Assembly (NCBI GenBank): GCA_003214465.1 | Contig: QCLO01000002.1 | Location: 1 to 64,000, forward strand | Reading direction: 5' to 3' | DNA from: Acidimicrobiales bacterium AG-414-N20 | Lineage (GTDB): Bacteria > Actinomycetota > Acidimicrobiia > Acidimicrobiales > MedAcidi-G1 | DNA length: 64,000 nt | In this document: piece after piece, positions 1 to 8,665 of the stretch | Layout of the letters: each line of letters opens with the position of its first letter | Position numbering within the stretch: the stretch's first letter is position 1 | Program-made: the position numbers and the translations under genes | Notes under the pieces: model-generated | Databases searched by the model: none | What the model was told of the DNA's origin: nothing | What the model saw: the letters and a program-made list of their open reading frames with translations, nothing else

Positions 1-2
1 CA

Positions 3-80
3 GGCTGGTCAGTTATTAAAGTAACAAACCCCCTTGATGCAATCAAAGAGCTAGATGACAAACTGCTTTTACCCTTTTAA
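3..80 (+). CDS. 3' end of an upstream gene (partial)
   Basis: An open frame enters the window from the left and stops with TAA at 78-80, leaving 25 C-terminal residues (GWSVIKVTNPLDAIKELDDK, then LLLPF). The fragment is too short to assign a family. It runs in the same direction as the Rieske gene that follows after about 107 bases of AT-rich DNA, so it may or may not share a transcript with it. Another reading is a chance open frame at the window edge. Confidence 0.4.
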   Translation, partial: GWSVIKVTNPLDAIKELDDKLLLPF

Positions 81-187
81 AAATCTCTTAGAAATAAATT
101 GGATAGAATTCAAATGTTCCAAAATAGACAAACTTATTCAAACAATTAATAATTGTTTTGCAATCAATATCTGAAGGTTAAATGACA

Positions 188-1536
188 ATGAGTGAAATTC
201 TTTCTCCAGGAGAAGCGAGATCTCCGGGTATCTCTTATCAAGAATTACTTGATACTGACACTCACGAAGTTCCAGATGTTCTTCGTCTCGAATCACCTCG
301 TTTCTTAGGTGATGATGACGTACCTATTACTCGTTATACAACGCGTGAGTGGCATGACGTTGAAGTAGAAAAGCTTTGGAGCCGTGTCTGGCAGTATGCC
401 TGCCGTGAAGAAGAAATTCCTGAAGTGGGTGATTACTACGTCTATGACATAGCTAGATCTTCTTACATAGTCATGCGCTCCGCTCCTGATGAAATTAAGG
501 CTTACCCAAATGCCTGTTTACATCGTGGTAGAAGATTAAAAGACTATGACGGTAATTGTTCGGAGATTCGCTGTCCCTTTCATGGCCACTGTTGGGAGAT
601 AAGCGGAGAGTTGAAAGATATTCCAGCTTCTTGGGATTTCCCTCATCTTGAAGCACGCGGTTCTGATTATCATCTTCCAGAAATTCAAGTATCCACATGG
701 GCTGGCTTTGTGTTCATAAATCCAGACTCTAACTGTGAACCTTTTGAAGATTTTCTTGGTGATATGGCAGATCATTTTGAAGGATGGGATCTAGCGAACC
801 GTTATAAGCAAGCTCATATAGCAAAAGTTATTAATTGCAATTGGAAAATTTCACAAGAAGCTTTCTGTGAGGCTTACCATACAAACGCCACCCATCCAAA
901 CATCGTGTTCCAGCTCGGTGACACTAACACCCAAATTGATATATGGGACAACTTCGCAAGAAACATAACTCCAGGAGCAACTCCAAGCCCAAACCTCGAC
1001 TACGAAGTAACTGAAGAAGAAATACTCCGATGTGCTACAGATACCCGTCATGATCAGGATACGCCTATGGAAATTCCTGCCGGATCTACCGCTCGAGCTA
1101 TCGCAGCAGCCGGAGGTAGAGAACGTTGGAGAGAAGAAGCTGGTGATTGGGTAGACCGTCTTTCTGATGCCGAAATGATGGACAGTATCGACTACACATT
1201 GTTTCCTAATTTTCATCCATGGGGAGCATTTAACAGAATTGTCTACCGTTTCAGACCAAACGGTGACAATCATCGCTCTTCAATAATGGAATGTATTTTT
1301 ATCGCACCTTTTACTGGTGAACGTCCTCCCCCAGCCCCAATACATTGGCTCGAAGAACACGAAACCTTCACCGATGCAACAGAGTTAGGCATGCTGGGCA
1401 AAGTTTTCAATCAAGATCTTTTCAACATGGATAAAGTCCAGATAGGTCTGGAAGCAACACATAAACCAGGAGTATCTTTAGGCAACTATCAGGAATCAAA
1501 AGTTCGATGGCTTCACCAGAAGCTAAGCGAATGGTG
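188..1536 (+). repeat. Direct repeat, copy A (1349 bp; second copy at 1751-3099)
   Basis: Compared by eye with 1751-3099 at an offset of 1563 bp, the two copies differ at only seven positions, all transitions. Four fall at 1174-1183, one at 1423 and two at 1444-1445. The first roughly 986 bp appear identical. Identity begins exactly at the ATG and fades in the last few codons, so the repeat is the gene itself and not a mobile element. No terminal inverted repeats or transposase are seen. Confidence 0.95.
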
Positions 1537-1546
1537 TGAGGAGTAA
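188..1546 (+). CDS. Rieske non-heme iron oxygenase, alpha subunit (tandem copy A)
   Basis: Oxygenase component of a ring-hydroxylating or monooxygenase system. Numbering from the ATG at 182, the Rieske [2Fe-2S] ligands are C112, H114, C131 and H134 (CLH...CPFH). The mononuclear iron site has H233 and H238 in EAYHTNATH, and D412 in the C-terminal NQDLFNMDKVQ is the likely third ligand. Length (452-454 aa) is normal for the family. The ATG at 188 is preferred over 182 because the second copy begins at the equivalent ATG and the duplication starts exactly there. No ferredoxin or reductase gene lies beside it, so electrons must come from elsewhere. The substrate is unknown. The stop overlaps the ribosome-binding site (gaggag) of the small gene that follows, suggesting one transcript. 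Confidence 0.9.
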   Translation: MSEILSPGEARSPGISYQELLDTDTHEVPDVLRLESPRFLGDDDVPITRYTTREWHDVEVEKLWSRVWQYACREEEIPEVGDYYVYDIARSSYIVMRSAPDEIKAYPNACLHRGRRLKDYDGNCSEIRCPFHGHCWEISGELKDIPASWDFPHLEARGSDYHLPEIQVSTWAGFVFINPDSNCEPFEDFLGDMADHFEGWDLANRYKQAHIAKVINCNWKISQEAFCEAYHTNATHPNIVFQLGDTNTQIDIWDNFARNITPGATPSPNLDYEVTEEEILRCATDTRHDQDTPMEIPAGSTARAIAAAGGRERWREEAGDWVDRLSDAEMMDSIDYTLFPNFHPWGAFNRIVYRFRPNGDNHRSSIMECIFIAPFTGERPPPAPIHWLEEHETFTDATELGMLGKVFNQDLFNMDKVQIGLEATHKPGVSLGNYQESKVRWLHQKLSEWCEE

Positions 1547-1548
1547 AA

Positions 1549-1758
1549 ATGTTAGGAATCTACCATCCTTTTAGTAGAGCTCTTTATGAGCAAGATGGCG
1601 AAGGTAATGTGCTAGTTACCGATAACGAAAAAACTGGCCTATTTAGGGCAAACGGATCTTGGATCAGTGGAGAGTTAAAAGAATGCGACCCACAAATGTG
1701 TAATTGGATAGCCGGTCCACAACTTGGAAGTCATCGGCTTGTGAAAGCCGATGAGTGA
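1549..1758 (+). CDS. Small conserved-looking protein between the Rieske copies
   Basis: A 69-residue protein with a good ribosome-binding site (gaggag about 6 bases upstream of ATG). I do not recognise the family. It starts MLGIYHPFSRALYEQDG and contains a GEGNVLVTD segment and two cysteines. It has no signal peptide or membrane segment. It begins 2 bases after copy A and its last 8 bases (ATGAGTGA) are also the start of copy B, so translation of copy B is probably coupled to it. Its position suggests an accessory or regulatory partner of the oxygenase, which is inference from context only. It could also be a remnant of a larger gene truncated by the duplication. Confidence 0.6.
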   Translation: MLGIYHPFSRALYEQDGEGNVLVTDNEKTGLFRANGSWISGELKECDPQMCNWIAGPQLGSHRLVKADE

Positions 1759-3099
1759 AATTCTTTCTCCAGGAGAAGCGAGATCTCCGGGTATCTCTTA
1801 TCAAGAATTACTTGATACTGACACTCACGAAGTTCCAGATGTTCTTCGTCTCGAATCACCTCGTTTCTTAGGTGATGATGACGTACCTATTACTCGTTAT
1901 ACAACGCGTGAGTGGCATGACGTTGAAGTAGAAAAGCTTTGGAGCCGTGTCTGGCAGTATGCCTGCCGTGAAGAAGAAATTCCTGAAGTGGGTGATTACT
2001 ACGTCTATGACATAGCTAGATCTTCTTACATAGTCATGCGCTCCGCTCCTGATGAAATTAAGGCTTACCCAAATGCCTGTTTACATCGTGGTAGAAGATT
2101 AAAAGACTATGACGGTAATTGTTCGGAGATTCGCTGTCCCTTTCATGGCCACTGTTGGGAGATAAGCGGAGAGTTGAAAGATATTCCAGCTTCTTGGGAT
2201 TTCCCTCATCTTGAAGCACGCGGTTCTGATTATCATCTTCCAGAAATTCAAGTATCCACATGGGCTGGCTTTGTGTTCATAAATCCAGACTCTAACTGTG
2301 AACCTTTTGAAGATTTTCTTGGTGATATGGCAGATCATTTTGAAGGATGGGATCTAGCGAACCGTTATAAGCAAGCTCATATAGCAAAAGTTATTAATTG
2401 CAATTGGAAAATTTCACAAGAAGCTTTCTGTGAGGCTTACCATACAAACGCCACCCATCCAAACATCGTGTTCCAGCTCGGTGACACTAACACCCAAATT
2501 GATATATGGGACAACTTCGCAAGAAACATAACTCCAGGAGCAACTCCAAGCCCAAACCTCGACTACGAAGTAACTGAAGAAGAAATACTCCGATGTGCTA
2601 CAGATACCCGTCATGATCAGGATACGCCTATGGAAATTCCTGCCGGATCTACCGCTCGAGCTATCGCAGCAGCCGGAGGTAGAGAACGTTGGAGAGAAGA
2701 AGCTGGTGATTGGGTAGACCGTCTTTCTGATGCCGAGATGGTAGATAGTATCGACTACACATTGTTTCCTAATTTTCATCCATGGGGAGCATTTAACAGA
2801 ATTGTCTACCGTTTCAGACCAAACGGTGACAATCATCGCTCTTCAATAATGGAATGTATTTTTATCGCACCTTTTACTGGTGAACGTCCTCCCCCAGCCC
2901 CAATACATTGGCTCGAAGAACACGAAACCTTCACCGATGCAACAGAGTTAGGCATGCTGGGCAAAGTTTTCAATCAAGATCTTTTTAACATGGATAAAGT
3001 CCAGACGGGTCTGGAAGCAACACATAAACCAGGAGTATCTTTAGGCAACTATCAGGAATCAAAAGTTCGATGGCTTCACCAGAAGCTAAGCGAATGGTG
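1751..3099 (+). repeat. Direct repeat, copy B
   Basis: Second copy of the repeat at 188-1536. All seven differences lie in the final 365 bp, which fits recent duplication or gene conversion of the 5' part. After 3099 the two sequences diverge: copy A continues into the small gene and copy B into the convergent neighbour. Confidence 0.95.
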
Positions 3100-3106
3100 C
3101 GAATAG
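1751..3106 (+). CDS. Rieske non-heme iron oxygenase, alpha subunit (tandem copy B)
   Basis: Near-identical duplicate of the upstream oxygenase (451 aa). It keeps the same Rieske ligands and the same EAYHTNATH iron motif. Over the shared sequence only two residues differ: AEMM becomes AEMV, and VQIGL becomes VQTGL near the proposed iron-ligand aspartate. The C-terminus ends CE instead of CEE. The start ATG overlaps the stop of the 69-residue gene by 8 bases. It converges on the split-barrel protein gene with a 10-base gap and no clear terminator. Either copy might be redundant, dosage-driven or starting to diverge. Confidence 0.9.
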   Translation: MSEILSPGEARSPGISYQELLDTDTHEVPDVLRLESPRFLGDDDVPITRYTTREWHDVEVEKLWSRVWQYACREEEIPEVGDYYVYDIARSSYIVMRSAPDEIKAYPNACLHRGRRLKDYDGNCSEIRCPFHGHCWEISGELKDIPASWDFPHLEARGSDYHLPEIQVSTWAGFVFINPDSNCEPFEDFLGDMADHFEGWDLANRYKQAHIAKVINCNWKISQEAFCEAYHTNATHPNIVFQLGDTNTQIDIWDNFARNITPGATPSPNLDYEVTEEEILRCATDTRHDQDTPMEIPAGSTARAIAAAGGRERWREEAGDWVDRLSDAEMVDSIDYTLFPNFHPWGAFNRIVYRFRPNGDNHRSSIMECIFIAPFTGERPPPAPIHWLEEHETFTDATELGMLGKVFNQDLFNMDKVQTGLEATHKPGVSLGNYQESKVRWLHQKLSEWCE

Positions 3107-3116
3107 AATCAGTTTT

Positions 3117-3635
3117 TTAATTTTCGGTTTCTTTTGCTCTCTTGATCCAAGCTTGTGTGTCAATACCCATTTTTTCCCCATCGTAAGCAATTCTTTGTGT
3201 GGGTTTAACTTCTAGAACCACTCTTCTAGGCGAATCAAGAAATTTGGCGAACCATTCAGCTGCTTCTCCATCTCCGCGAAGCGCCTTTGACAATTCTGGA
3301 TAAAACCAGGTTTTAATCTCTTTTGAGTCGTGAATAGTGCATAATCCTTTCCAAGTAACTGTCTTATTTCTAGGTAAAGGTGACCCGGTACTCGTAACAC
3401 ATATTGAGACTCTAGGGTCTCGACGAACAGCGTGGATACGGGCCCGCTGAGCAGATGCAGTCAACCAGAAGCTTCCTTTGCGCCAGATATAGGACATAAT
3501 TACGCCCACGGGCCAACCTTCTTTATTGGCCCACATGAAAGTACATTCGTTGTGAGATATAAGTAGCTCTTCCTCTGCGCTTGCATCTAGATCATAAACG
3601 GTCACATCTTCGTAATTTTCTGGGTGTGTAGTCAT
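3117..3635 (-). CDS. Split beta-barrel flavin/F420-type oxidoreductase family protein
   Basis: A 172-residue soluble protein of the pyridoxamine-phosphate-oxidase-like / flavin-deazaflavin oxidoreductase fold. The pattern is an N-terminal strand region, then SYIWRKGSFWLTAS, RARIHAVRRDPRVSI and VTWKGLCTI, the usual cofactor-binding strands of this family. Such proteins reduce or oxidise small substrates with FMN or F420. The cofactor cannot be decided here. ATG at 3633-3635 follows a good aaggagaa site. The start overlaps the stop of the upstream SDR gene by 4 bases (ATGA), so the two form a translationally coupled pair. Confidence 0.75.
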   Translation of the reverse strand: MTTHPENYEDVTVYDLDASAEEELLISHNECTFMWANKEGWPVGVIMSYIWRKGSFWLTASAQRARIHAVRRDPRVSICVTSTGSPLPRNKTVTWKGLCTIHDSKEIKTWFYPELSKALRGDGEAAEWFAKFLDSPRRVVLEVKPTQRIAYDGEKMGIDTQAWIKRAKETEN

Positions 3636-4408
3636 GATTTCTCCTTTGGAAAGAACTGTCCTGCATTTGCACTCATGCCACCATCTGCTGTGACTACTGC
3701 CCCAGTAACAATGCTGGCTTGAGTTGAGATCAAAAAGCTGATCACCGATGCAATTTCATCAGGAGTTCCCCATCGTTGCAAAGGCATGCGTCGCCTAAGG
3801 TCTTCATAGTATTCAATATTATTTAATGCTCTCTCAGTCATTCCGGTTTCTGTTGGTCCCGGGCAAATTGCATTGATTCGTATACCTTTTGGACCCAAAT
3901 CAACTGATGCTGCTCTAACTAAATTTATCACTGCAGCCTTTGAGGCGTTGTAAGCCCACAGGTCTGGATCTCCCCGCAAACCTGATGTTGAAGCGGTCAC
4001 AGCAATTGACCCGTCTTGCTTTGCCTTCAACAACTCTGGAACAACTGCACGTATACCAAGTGCTACGGCTCTTACATTTACTTCCATGGTTGTATCAAAA
4101 AGTCCTATGTCGCTTTCTATTAAATCTCCACGCGCTGAAACGCCTGCATTAAAAACTGCAGCGTGGAGTCCACCAAACTTTTCTTTAGCTTTTTCGACAG
4201 CGAGAGTATTTGTCTCGCTCTCTGTAACATCGCCAGCTAAAGGAAAAATACGCTCATTGTCTCCAACCCACTCAAGAGATTCATCATCTTTATCAATAGC
4301 AATTACCGAACCCCCTTCGTAAACAAAACGTTCAGTTGTAGATCTACCAATTCCTGAACCGGCACCTGTAACTAAGGCAACTCTTCCATCATGTAATCCT
4401 GAACTCAT
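3632..4408 (-). CDS. Short-chain dehydrogenase/reductase (SDR)
   Basis: NAD(P)-dependent classical SDR, 258 aa. Visible motifs are TGAGSGIG at residues 14-21 (cofactor binding), NAG near 87-89, and the catalytic Ser (140-142), Y153 and K157 in YNASK. D39/D41 after the second strand suggest NAD preference, as is usual for acidic residues there. The ATG at 4406-4408 is chosen. A longer frame to 4483 would overlap the divergent nitroreductase start and adds a non-homologous leader. The substrate is likely an alcohol or ketone made by the neighbouring oxygenases (inference). Confidence 0.85.
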   Translation of the reverse strand: MSSGLHDGRVALVTGAGSGIGRSTTERFVYEGGSVIAIDKDDESLEWVGDNERIFPLAGDVTESETNTLAVEKAKEKFGGLHAAVFNAGVSARGDLIESDIGLFDTTMEVNVRAVALGIRAVVPELLKAKQDGSIAVTASTSGLRGDPDLWAYNASKAAVINLVRAASVDLGPKGIRINAICPGPTETGMTERALNNIEYYEDLRRRMPLQRWGTPDEIASVISFLISTQASIVTGAVVTADGGMSANAGQFFPKEKS

Positions 4409-4464
4409 AAAACTCCAATCACCCACTGACAGGTGTATTACATCAAACCCGATAACGTCAAACC

Positions 4465-5121
4465 ATGGATGTTTATGAAGCAATTTACACTACTCGAGCC
4501 ATGCGGAGAGTCAAGCCAGATCCGATACCGGAAGATGTTTTAAAAAAGATAATGGATGCGGCAGTTCGCGGTCCTTCCGGCGGCAATGCTCAGACTTTTA
4601 GAATGATATGTGTAACTGACCCCGAGATAAAATCACAAATGCAAAAGTTTTACCGTGCATGTCTTGATGAATTAAACGCTACTCAATATGCAAACGTTCA
4701 AGACCAAATAAAAGAAGATGAGAAAAATTCGGAAAGATCTACACCTGCAAGAATTAATGACTCGGCTCAATGGCTTGCTGACAACCTTCACAATGTGCCA
4801 ATGCTGATTTTCTTTTTTGGAAAACTTGGAGGAGAGTCAACAACTTTTCCTGTTCTCTGGAATCTTTGTCTTTCAGCTAGAGCAGAAGGCTTAGGCACAT
4901 GTATAACAACACTTTTAAAGCTTAAAAAAGATGAAGTTGAAAAAGTTTTGGATACACCAGATGATGGATTTTGGCATATGCATGCGATGATTCCGATCGG
5001 TTATCCAATGGGCAATTGGGGAATCGCCCAAAGAAAACCTGCAAATCTGTCAACTTTTCAAGATCGCTGGGATAACCCTGTTTCGTGGGAGATTCCTGAA
5101 CCTCTTTGGCCTAACTCTTAA
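4465..5121 (+). CDS. Nitroreductase family protein
   Basis: FMN-dependent nitroreductase-fold protein, 218 aa. The N-terminal YEAIYTTRAMRRVKPDPI and GPSGGNAQ blocks are the usual FMN-contacting region, and the C-terminal half contains GLGTCITT and the GYPMG segment. Members reduce nitro groups, quinones, enones or flavin itself. The true substrate is not evident. It is transcribed divergently from the SDR across a 56-base gap and its last 11 bases overlap the convergent permease gene. A second, more distant nitroreductase lies at 19043-19597. Confidence 0.8.
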   Translation: MDVYEAIYTTRAMRRVKPDPIPEDVLKKIMDAAVRGPSGGNAQTFRMICVTDPEIKSQMQKFYRACLDELNATQYANVQDQIKEDEKNSERSTPARINDSAQWLADNLHNVPMLIFFFGKLGGESTTFPVLWNLCLSARAEGLGTCITTLLKLKKDEVEKVLDTPDDGFWHMHAMIPIGYPMGNWGIAQRKPANLSTFQDRWDNPVSWEIPEPLWPNS

Positions 5122-7078
5122 CCAGAGATCGAAGTTTTAATTTAGTTTTTTTAAAATCAGAGCCAAGAATTCCACTCGGAAGCCTTATTGCCGCTATTAA
5201 AAGAAACAAACCACTAAATGTCATTTGGTTAGCTGATCCAGAGTCGCTGAATTGCCCTAAAAGTACAGTTAAGACACCCCCAGAAGCTAAGACCCCTGCT
5301 AAAAGCGCTCCTGATGGCATTGATATACCTGCCAAATAAACAACAGCGATTACGATCATCGAGTCGAATAAACCAAATGATCGAGCTGAAATTATTTGTC
5401 GCTGATAACCAATTAAAGTTCCTCCAATTCCTGCTAAAAATGCTGATAATCCAAATGCTGTTAATTTTGCTCTAGCTACATTGATCCCGATAGAAGATGC
5501 TGCACGCTCATTGGCTCTTACTGCCAACCATTGTCGACCAGTTATTCCACTTCTAACGCTGAACAGTAGAAATAAACATAAAGCCAGTATTACGAGAACA
5601 AGTATTACAAAGGGACGTCTGGGATAATCGGTTCCTACAGCACTGATACCTAGATCTAAACCAAATATTGAAGGAGCCGGCATTCGTGTTCCAAAATCTC
5701 CTCCAGTTAACCATGGCCAACGGAATAACAGCTCTTCAATTGCAACCGATGCGGCCAAAGTAGCAACTGCTAACTGAAGACCACGAATCCGCACTGCTAT
5801 AAGACCAACTGAAACTCCGACTATGACGGAAAAAACTGATGCTATAAGAGGGGCTAGGGGGAAAGGTAGGACGCCAAGTCGAACTGTCATAAATGCAGCT
5901 ATACCTGCAAATGCGTATGTAGCAAGAGATACCTGTCCAACAAAGCCAGTTATAACAACTAATGAAGAAGAAACAACTGCTACACAACCCGAGACTGCGA
6001 TTGCTAATCGCCACTCGCTTCCTGTTAAAAAAGTTACTACTACTGCTGCTATAAGGAATATAAAAGGCTTCACGGGAATATTTTTTGTGTCCGAGACTTT
6101 TGGCAAATGAGTTACAAGTTCTGTCCCTCTTAAAGGAAGGGTTTCTCCCCAAAAAGCTAAAACAAACAAAATTATTAGAAGAGGAACCCCTTGTTGAATT
6201 CCAATATCGGGTAACCATGACCACTCAACTTGGATGTTCATTAATTCTGACTGAAGCATCCCGATACACAAACCCGCAAAAGCTGCAACCAAAAATGAAC
6301 TAAGTCTTGCTAAAAGTGCGGCTGCTAGAGCCGGAACAATTAGGAAGCTTGCTGCATTCACATCTAATCGTGTTGCCGGTCCTGCAAGAATCATTAAAAA
6401 CCCACAAGACATTGAAGCAATAATCCAGTTAATTGCACCAATTTTTTTAGGCGAAATTCCTACCAGGTAAGCTCCACGCTCATTTTCGGCAACCGCTCGA
6501 CTTTCTCTACCAAATTTTGTATACCTATAAGTAATCGCAAGGAATAAAGCGATAGTCAGAGTAATCACAACCATCCATATTCTGTCTTGGTTGATTCTGA
6601 TATCGCCTATTTGAATCAAACCCTCTGGGAGAATTCCGTCTATTACCAGTCCTGTTGCACCTTGTGCCCCAATTCTGAGTCTCGCAATTTCCATCAAATA
6701 TATAAGTAGACCCAATGATGCTACTAGTGCGCTTAATGGTGGTGAATTTCTTAGCGGTCTGACAATGAAGAAATAAATAACTACTCCCATCAATGCAGCC
6801 AAAATCATGCACGCTGTCAATGCGGTAGCAACAGTTGGTGATGAAATTATCGAAAGTCGATCGGGTAGACCTATAACAGGAAGAATTAATTCGCCTGTAG
6901 ATCTCAGTTCATAAAAAGCAACTGCTATATACATACCCATTGCGGCATGCGCAAGATTCAATACGCCACTGGCCCGATGAGTTAAAACTAACCCGATCGC
7001 TATTGAACCAATTACCGCTCCCGTCCCGCAACCAAGAAAGAGATAAGTTAAATGTTCACTAATCGGATTTCCTATCAA
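5111..7078 (-). CDS. Branched-chain-amino-acid-type ABC permease, LivH-LivM fusion
   Basis: A 655-residue integral membrane protein. The N-terminal half (about 1-300) resembles LivH, with many hydrophobic helices and the GLVLTHRASGVLNLAHAAMG entry segment. The C-terminal half (about 330-640) resembles LivM (GQVSLATYAFAGIAAF, and an EAA-like RANERAASSIGINV loop). The start is TTG at 7076-7078, overlapping the TGA of the binding-protein gene, so translation is coupled. No LivG or LivF ATPase is found in the window, so the importer must borrow ATPases encoded elsewhere. Substrates of this class include amino acids, urea, amides and small aromatic acids. Confidence 0.85.
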   Translation of the reverse strand: MIGNPISEHLTYLFLGCGTGAVIGSIAIGLVLTHRASGVLNLAHAAMGMYIAVAFYELRSTGELILPVIGLPDRLSIISSPTVATALTACMILAALMGVVIYFFIVRPLRNSPPLSALVASLGLLIYLMEIARLRIGAQGATGLVIDGILPEGLIQIGDIRINQDRIWMVVITLTIALFLAITYRYTKFGRESRAVAENERGAYLVGISPKKIGAINWIIASMSCGFLMILAGPATRLDVNAASFLIVPALAAALLARLSSFLVAAFAGLCIGMLQSELMNIQVEWSWLPDIGIQQGVPLLIILFVLAFWGETLPLRGTELVTHLPKVSDTKNIPVKPFIFLIAAVVVTFLTGSEWRLAIAVSGCVAVVSSSLVVITGFVGQVSLATYAFAGIAAFMTVRLGVLPFPLAPLIASVFSVIVGVSVGLIAVRIRGLQLAVATLAASVAIEELLFRWPWLTGGDFGTRMPAPSIFGLDLGISAVGTDYPRRPFVILVLVILALCLFLLFSVRSGITGRQWLAVRANERAASSIGINVARAKLTAFGLSAFLAGIGGTLIGYQRQIISARSFGLFDSMIVIAVVYLAGISMPSGALLAGVLASGGVLTVLLGQFSDSGSANQMTFSGLFLLIAAIRLPSGILGSDFKKTKLKLRSLVKS

Positions 7079-8529
7079 CCAATTTCAGCAAATAAAGAGG
7101 GTGTATCTATCCATCCTTCATGTGCGGGCACAAGCTCTCCCTCTTCTATAGAAAAAAGGAGTTGTTGGGGGGCGCATAAGGAAGATAGACCTGGTATCTG
7201 ATTACCGTCACAAGTGTATGGATGACCCCAGAAACTCGGTCTTTGATTCGAACTACGAATAAGTTCAATTAGCGACTCACTGCTTATACCTGTATCACTT
7301 TGATCTAGTTCAACCAGAAGAGCATAAAGATTTAGAAAACCTCGCATACTAACGGTTCCAACGCCCCCTGCAGGGTCAGACGCATACTGCCATACAACTT
7401 CATCGTAGATACTGCTTTCTAGACTTTCTTCAAGAGGTCCTTCAGAATTGAAAAGAACTGATTCAATAGCGCTTCCTGCTACTTCTTGAATTTCTTCTGC
7501 TGCACAAGCTCCTACTAAATAAAGTTGAGCTTCAATACCAAGTTCTACCATTGTTTGCATAACAGGTGCACAAGAGAGGTCAGCGGCAGCTACCACTATG
7601 GCATCTGGGTTGAACTCTGCTGCTTTTGTCAGAACCGGTAGAAAATCGAGACTGAATAAAGGAAAAGGAATCACCTCAACTTCGAGACCAAGAGATTCAG
7701 CAAGTGCAGCTCCATAATCTCTAGTTGCGATTGTAAATGATTCAAATTCACCATGAGCGAGCACAATACGCGATGCGTCTAGATATTCAATTGCATGCCC
7801 AATGAAACCTCCATAGCCGCCAGGTGTAGCCCCGCTAAAATAAAAAGCAATTGGTGATTTCATTTCAACCATGTTGGCAGGTATACCTCCCACTATTGGA
7901 ATTCCGTTTTGTTCAAGAATTGGTAAAGATCCGTTACTACCCACGTCGATTCCTGTAGTTATTGCTACAACACCAGCCATAACCATTTCCTGAGCACAAG
8001 ATTGAGATTTCTCTATTGAAAAATCTGTTATGCAGGTCACAAGCTCAATCGGTCTTCCGTTAATCCCACCAAGCTCTGAGTTAACCCAATCTGCTGCAGC
8101 TTCAATCGCTACACGTGCTTCAGGAAAAGAACCAGCGGGTGAATTTTCCATATTTATTAGACCTACTAAAACAGGATCAAGATCAAAATCAGCCTTTACC
8201 GCTACAACTGGCAATTGACCCATAAACCAATTACCGTCCCAATCTTGAGAAAGACGACCTACAACAGTCTCTAAATCAGGAGCAACAGTCGTAGTCGGAG
8301 CAACAGTCGTAGTCGGAGCAACAGTCGTAGTCGGAGCAACAGTCGTAGTCGGAGCAACAGTCGTAGTCGGAGCAACAGTCGTAGTCGGAGCAACAGTCGT
8401 AGTCGGAGCAACAGTCGTAGTCGGAGCAACAGTCGTAGCAGGGGCAACAGTCGTAGTCGAGCTTTCACTGCAAGAAACAGCTACAAGAACGATGAGCATA
8501 CATAACAACTTTGTTTTAGAAACTAACAT
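7075..8529 (-). CDS. Branched-chain-amino-acid-type ABC substrate-binding lipoprotein
   Basis: Periplasmic-binding protein of the Leu/Ile/Val type I fold, 484 aa. A signal peptide ends in a lipobox at VAVSC (C20). Residues about 23-84 form a low-complexity linker of ten six-residue TTTVAP units, and the ligand-binding fold starts near 110 (VLVGLINMENSPAGSF). The linker should hold the binding domain away from the membrane. The gene is coupled to the fused permease downstream. Lipid-anchored proteins with such Thr/Val/Ala/Pro linkers are common in Acidimicrobiia-like genomes (established only from memory). The ligand is unknown. Confidence 0.85.
   Translation of the reverse strand: MLVSKTKLLCMLIVLVAVSCSESSTTTVAPATTVAPTTTVAPTTTVAPTTTVAPTTTVAPTTTVAPTTTVAPTTTVAPTTTVAPDLETVVGRLSQDWDGNWFMGQLPVVAVKADFDLDPVLVGLINMENSPAGSFPEARVAIEAAADWVNSELGGINGRPIELVTCITDFSIEKSQSCAQEMVMAGVVAITTGIDVGSNGSLPILEQNGIPIVGGIPANMVEMKSPIAFYFSGATPGGYGGFIGHAIEYLDASRIVLAHGEFESFTIATRDYGAALAESLGLEVEVIPFPLFSLDFLPVLTKAAEFNPDAIVVAAADLSCAPVMQTMVELGIEAQLYLVGACAAEEIQEVAGSAIESVLFNSEGPLEESLESSIYDEVVWQYASDPAGGVGTVSMRGFLNLYALLVELDQSDTGISSESLIELIRSSNQRPSFWGHPYTCDGNQIPGLSSLCAPQQLLFSIEEGELVPAHEGWIDTPSLFAEIG
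8281..8460 (-). repeat. 18-bp tandem repeat (10 units) coding for the TTTVAP linker
   Basis: Ten consecutive 18-bp units. The first eight on the plus strand are identical (agcaacagtcgtagtcgg). The last two differ by a few bases and encode ATTVAP and TTTVAP. The array lies fully in frame inside the binding-protein gene, so gain or loss of units changes linker length without frameshift. The near-perfect identity suggests recent expansion by slippage or recombination. Confidence 0.95.
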
Positions 8530-8665
8530 CAGGCCCCCTAAATTTTGATGCCACTAATTCACACATTAGCTGGCTATATAGCTTTTATCTTGATCGACGG
8601 ATCACAAATTTTCACCTATCAAATTCCCAAAGTAGGGTCACTCCTATCAAATTAATTGAGGTGCA

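Noticed and set aside
851-1273. Antisense 140-residue open frame (and its copy at 2414-2836)
   Set aside because: It lies entirely opposite conserved Rieske coding sequence and has no recognisable domain. It persists in both copies only because the DNA is duplicated.
188-3106. Insertion sequence or composite transposon
   Set aside because: The repeat contains only the oxygenase gene; no transposase or terminal inverted repeats are visible.
8281-8460. CRISPR array
   Set aside because: The 18-bp units abut with no spacers and encode an in-frame TTTVAP linker; the leucine/arginine-rich frame opposite is a shadow.
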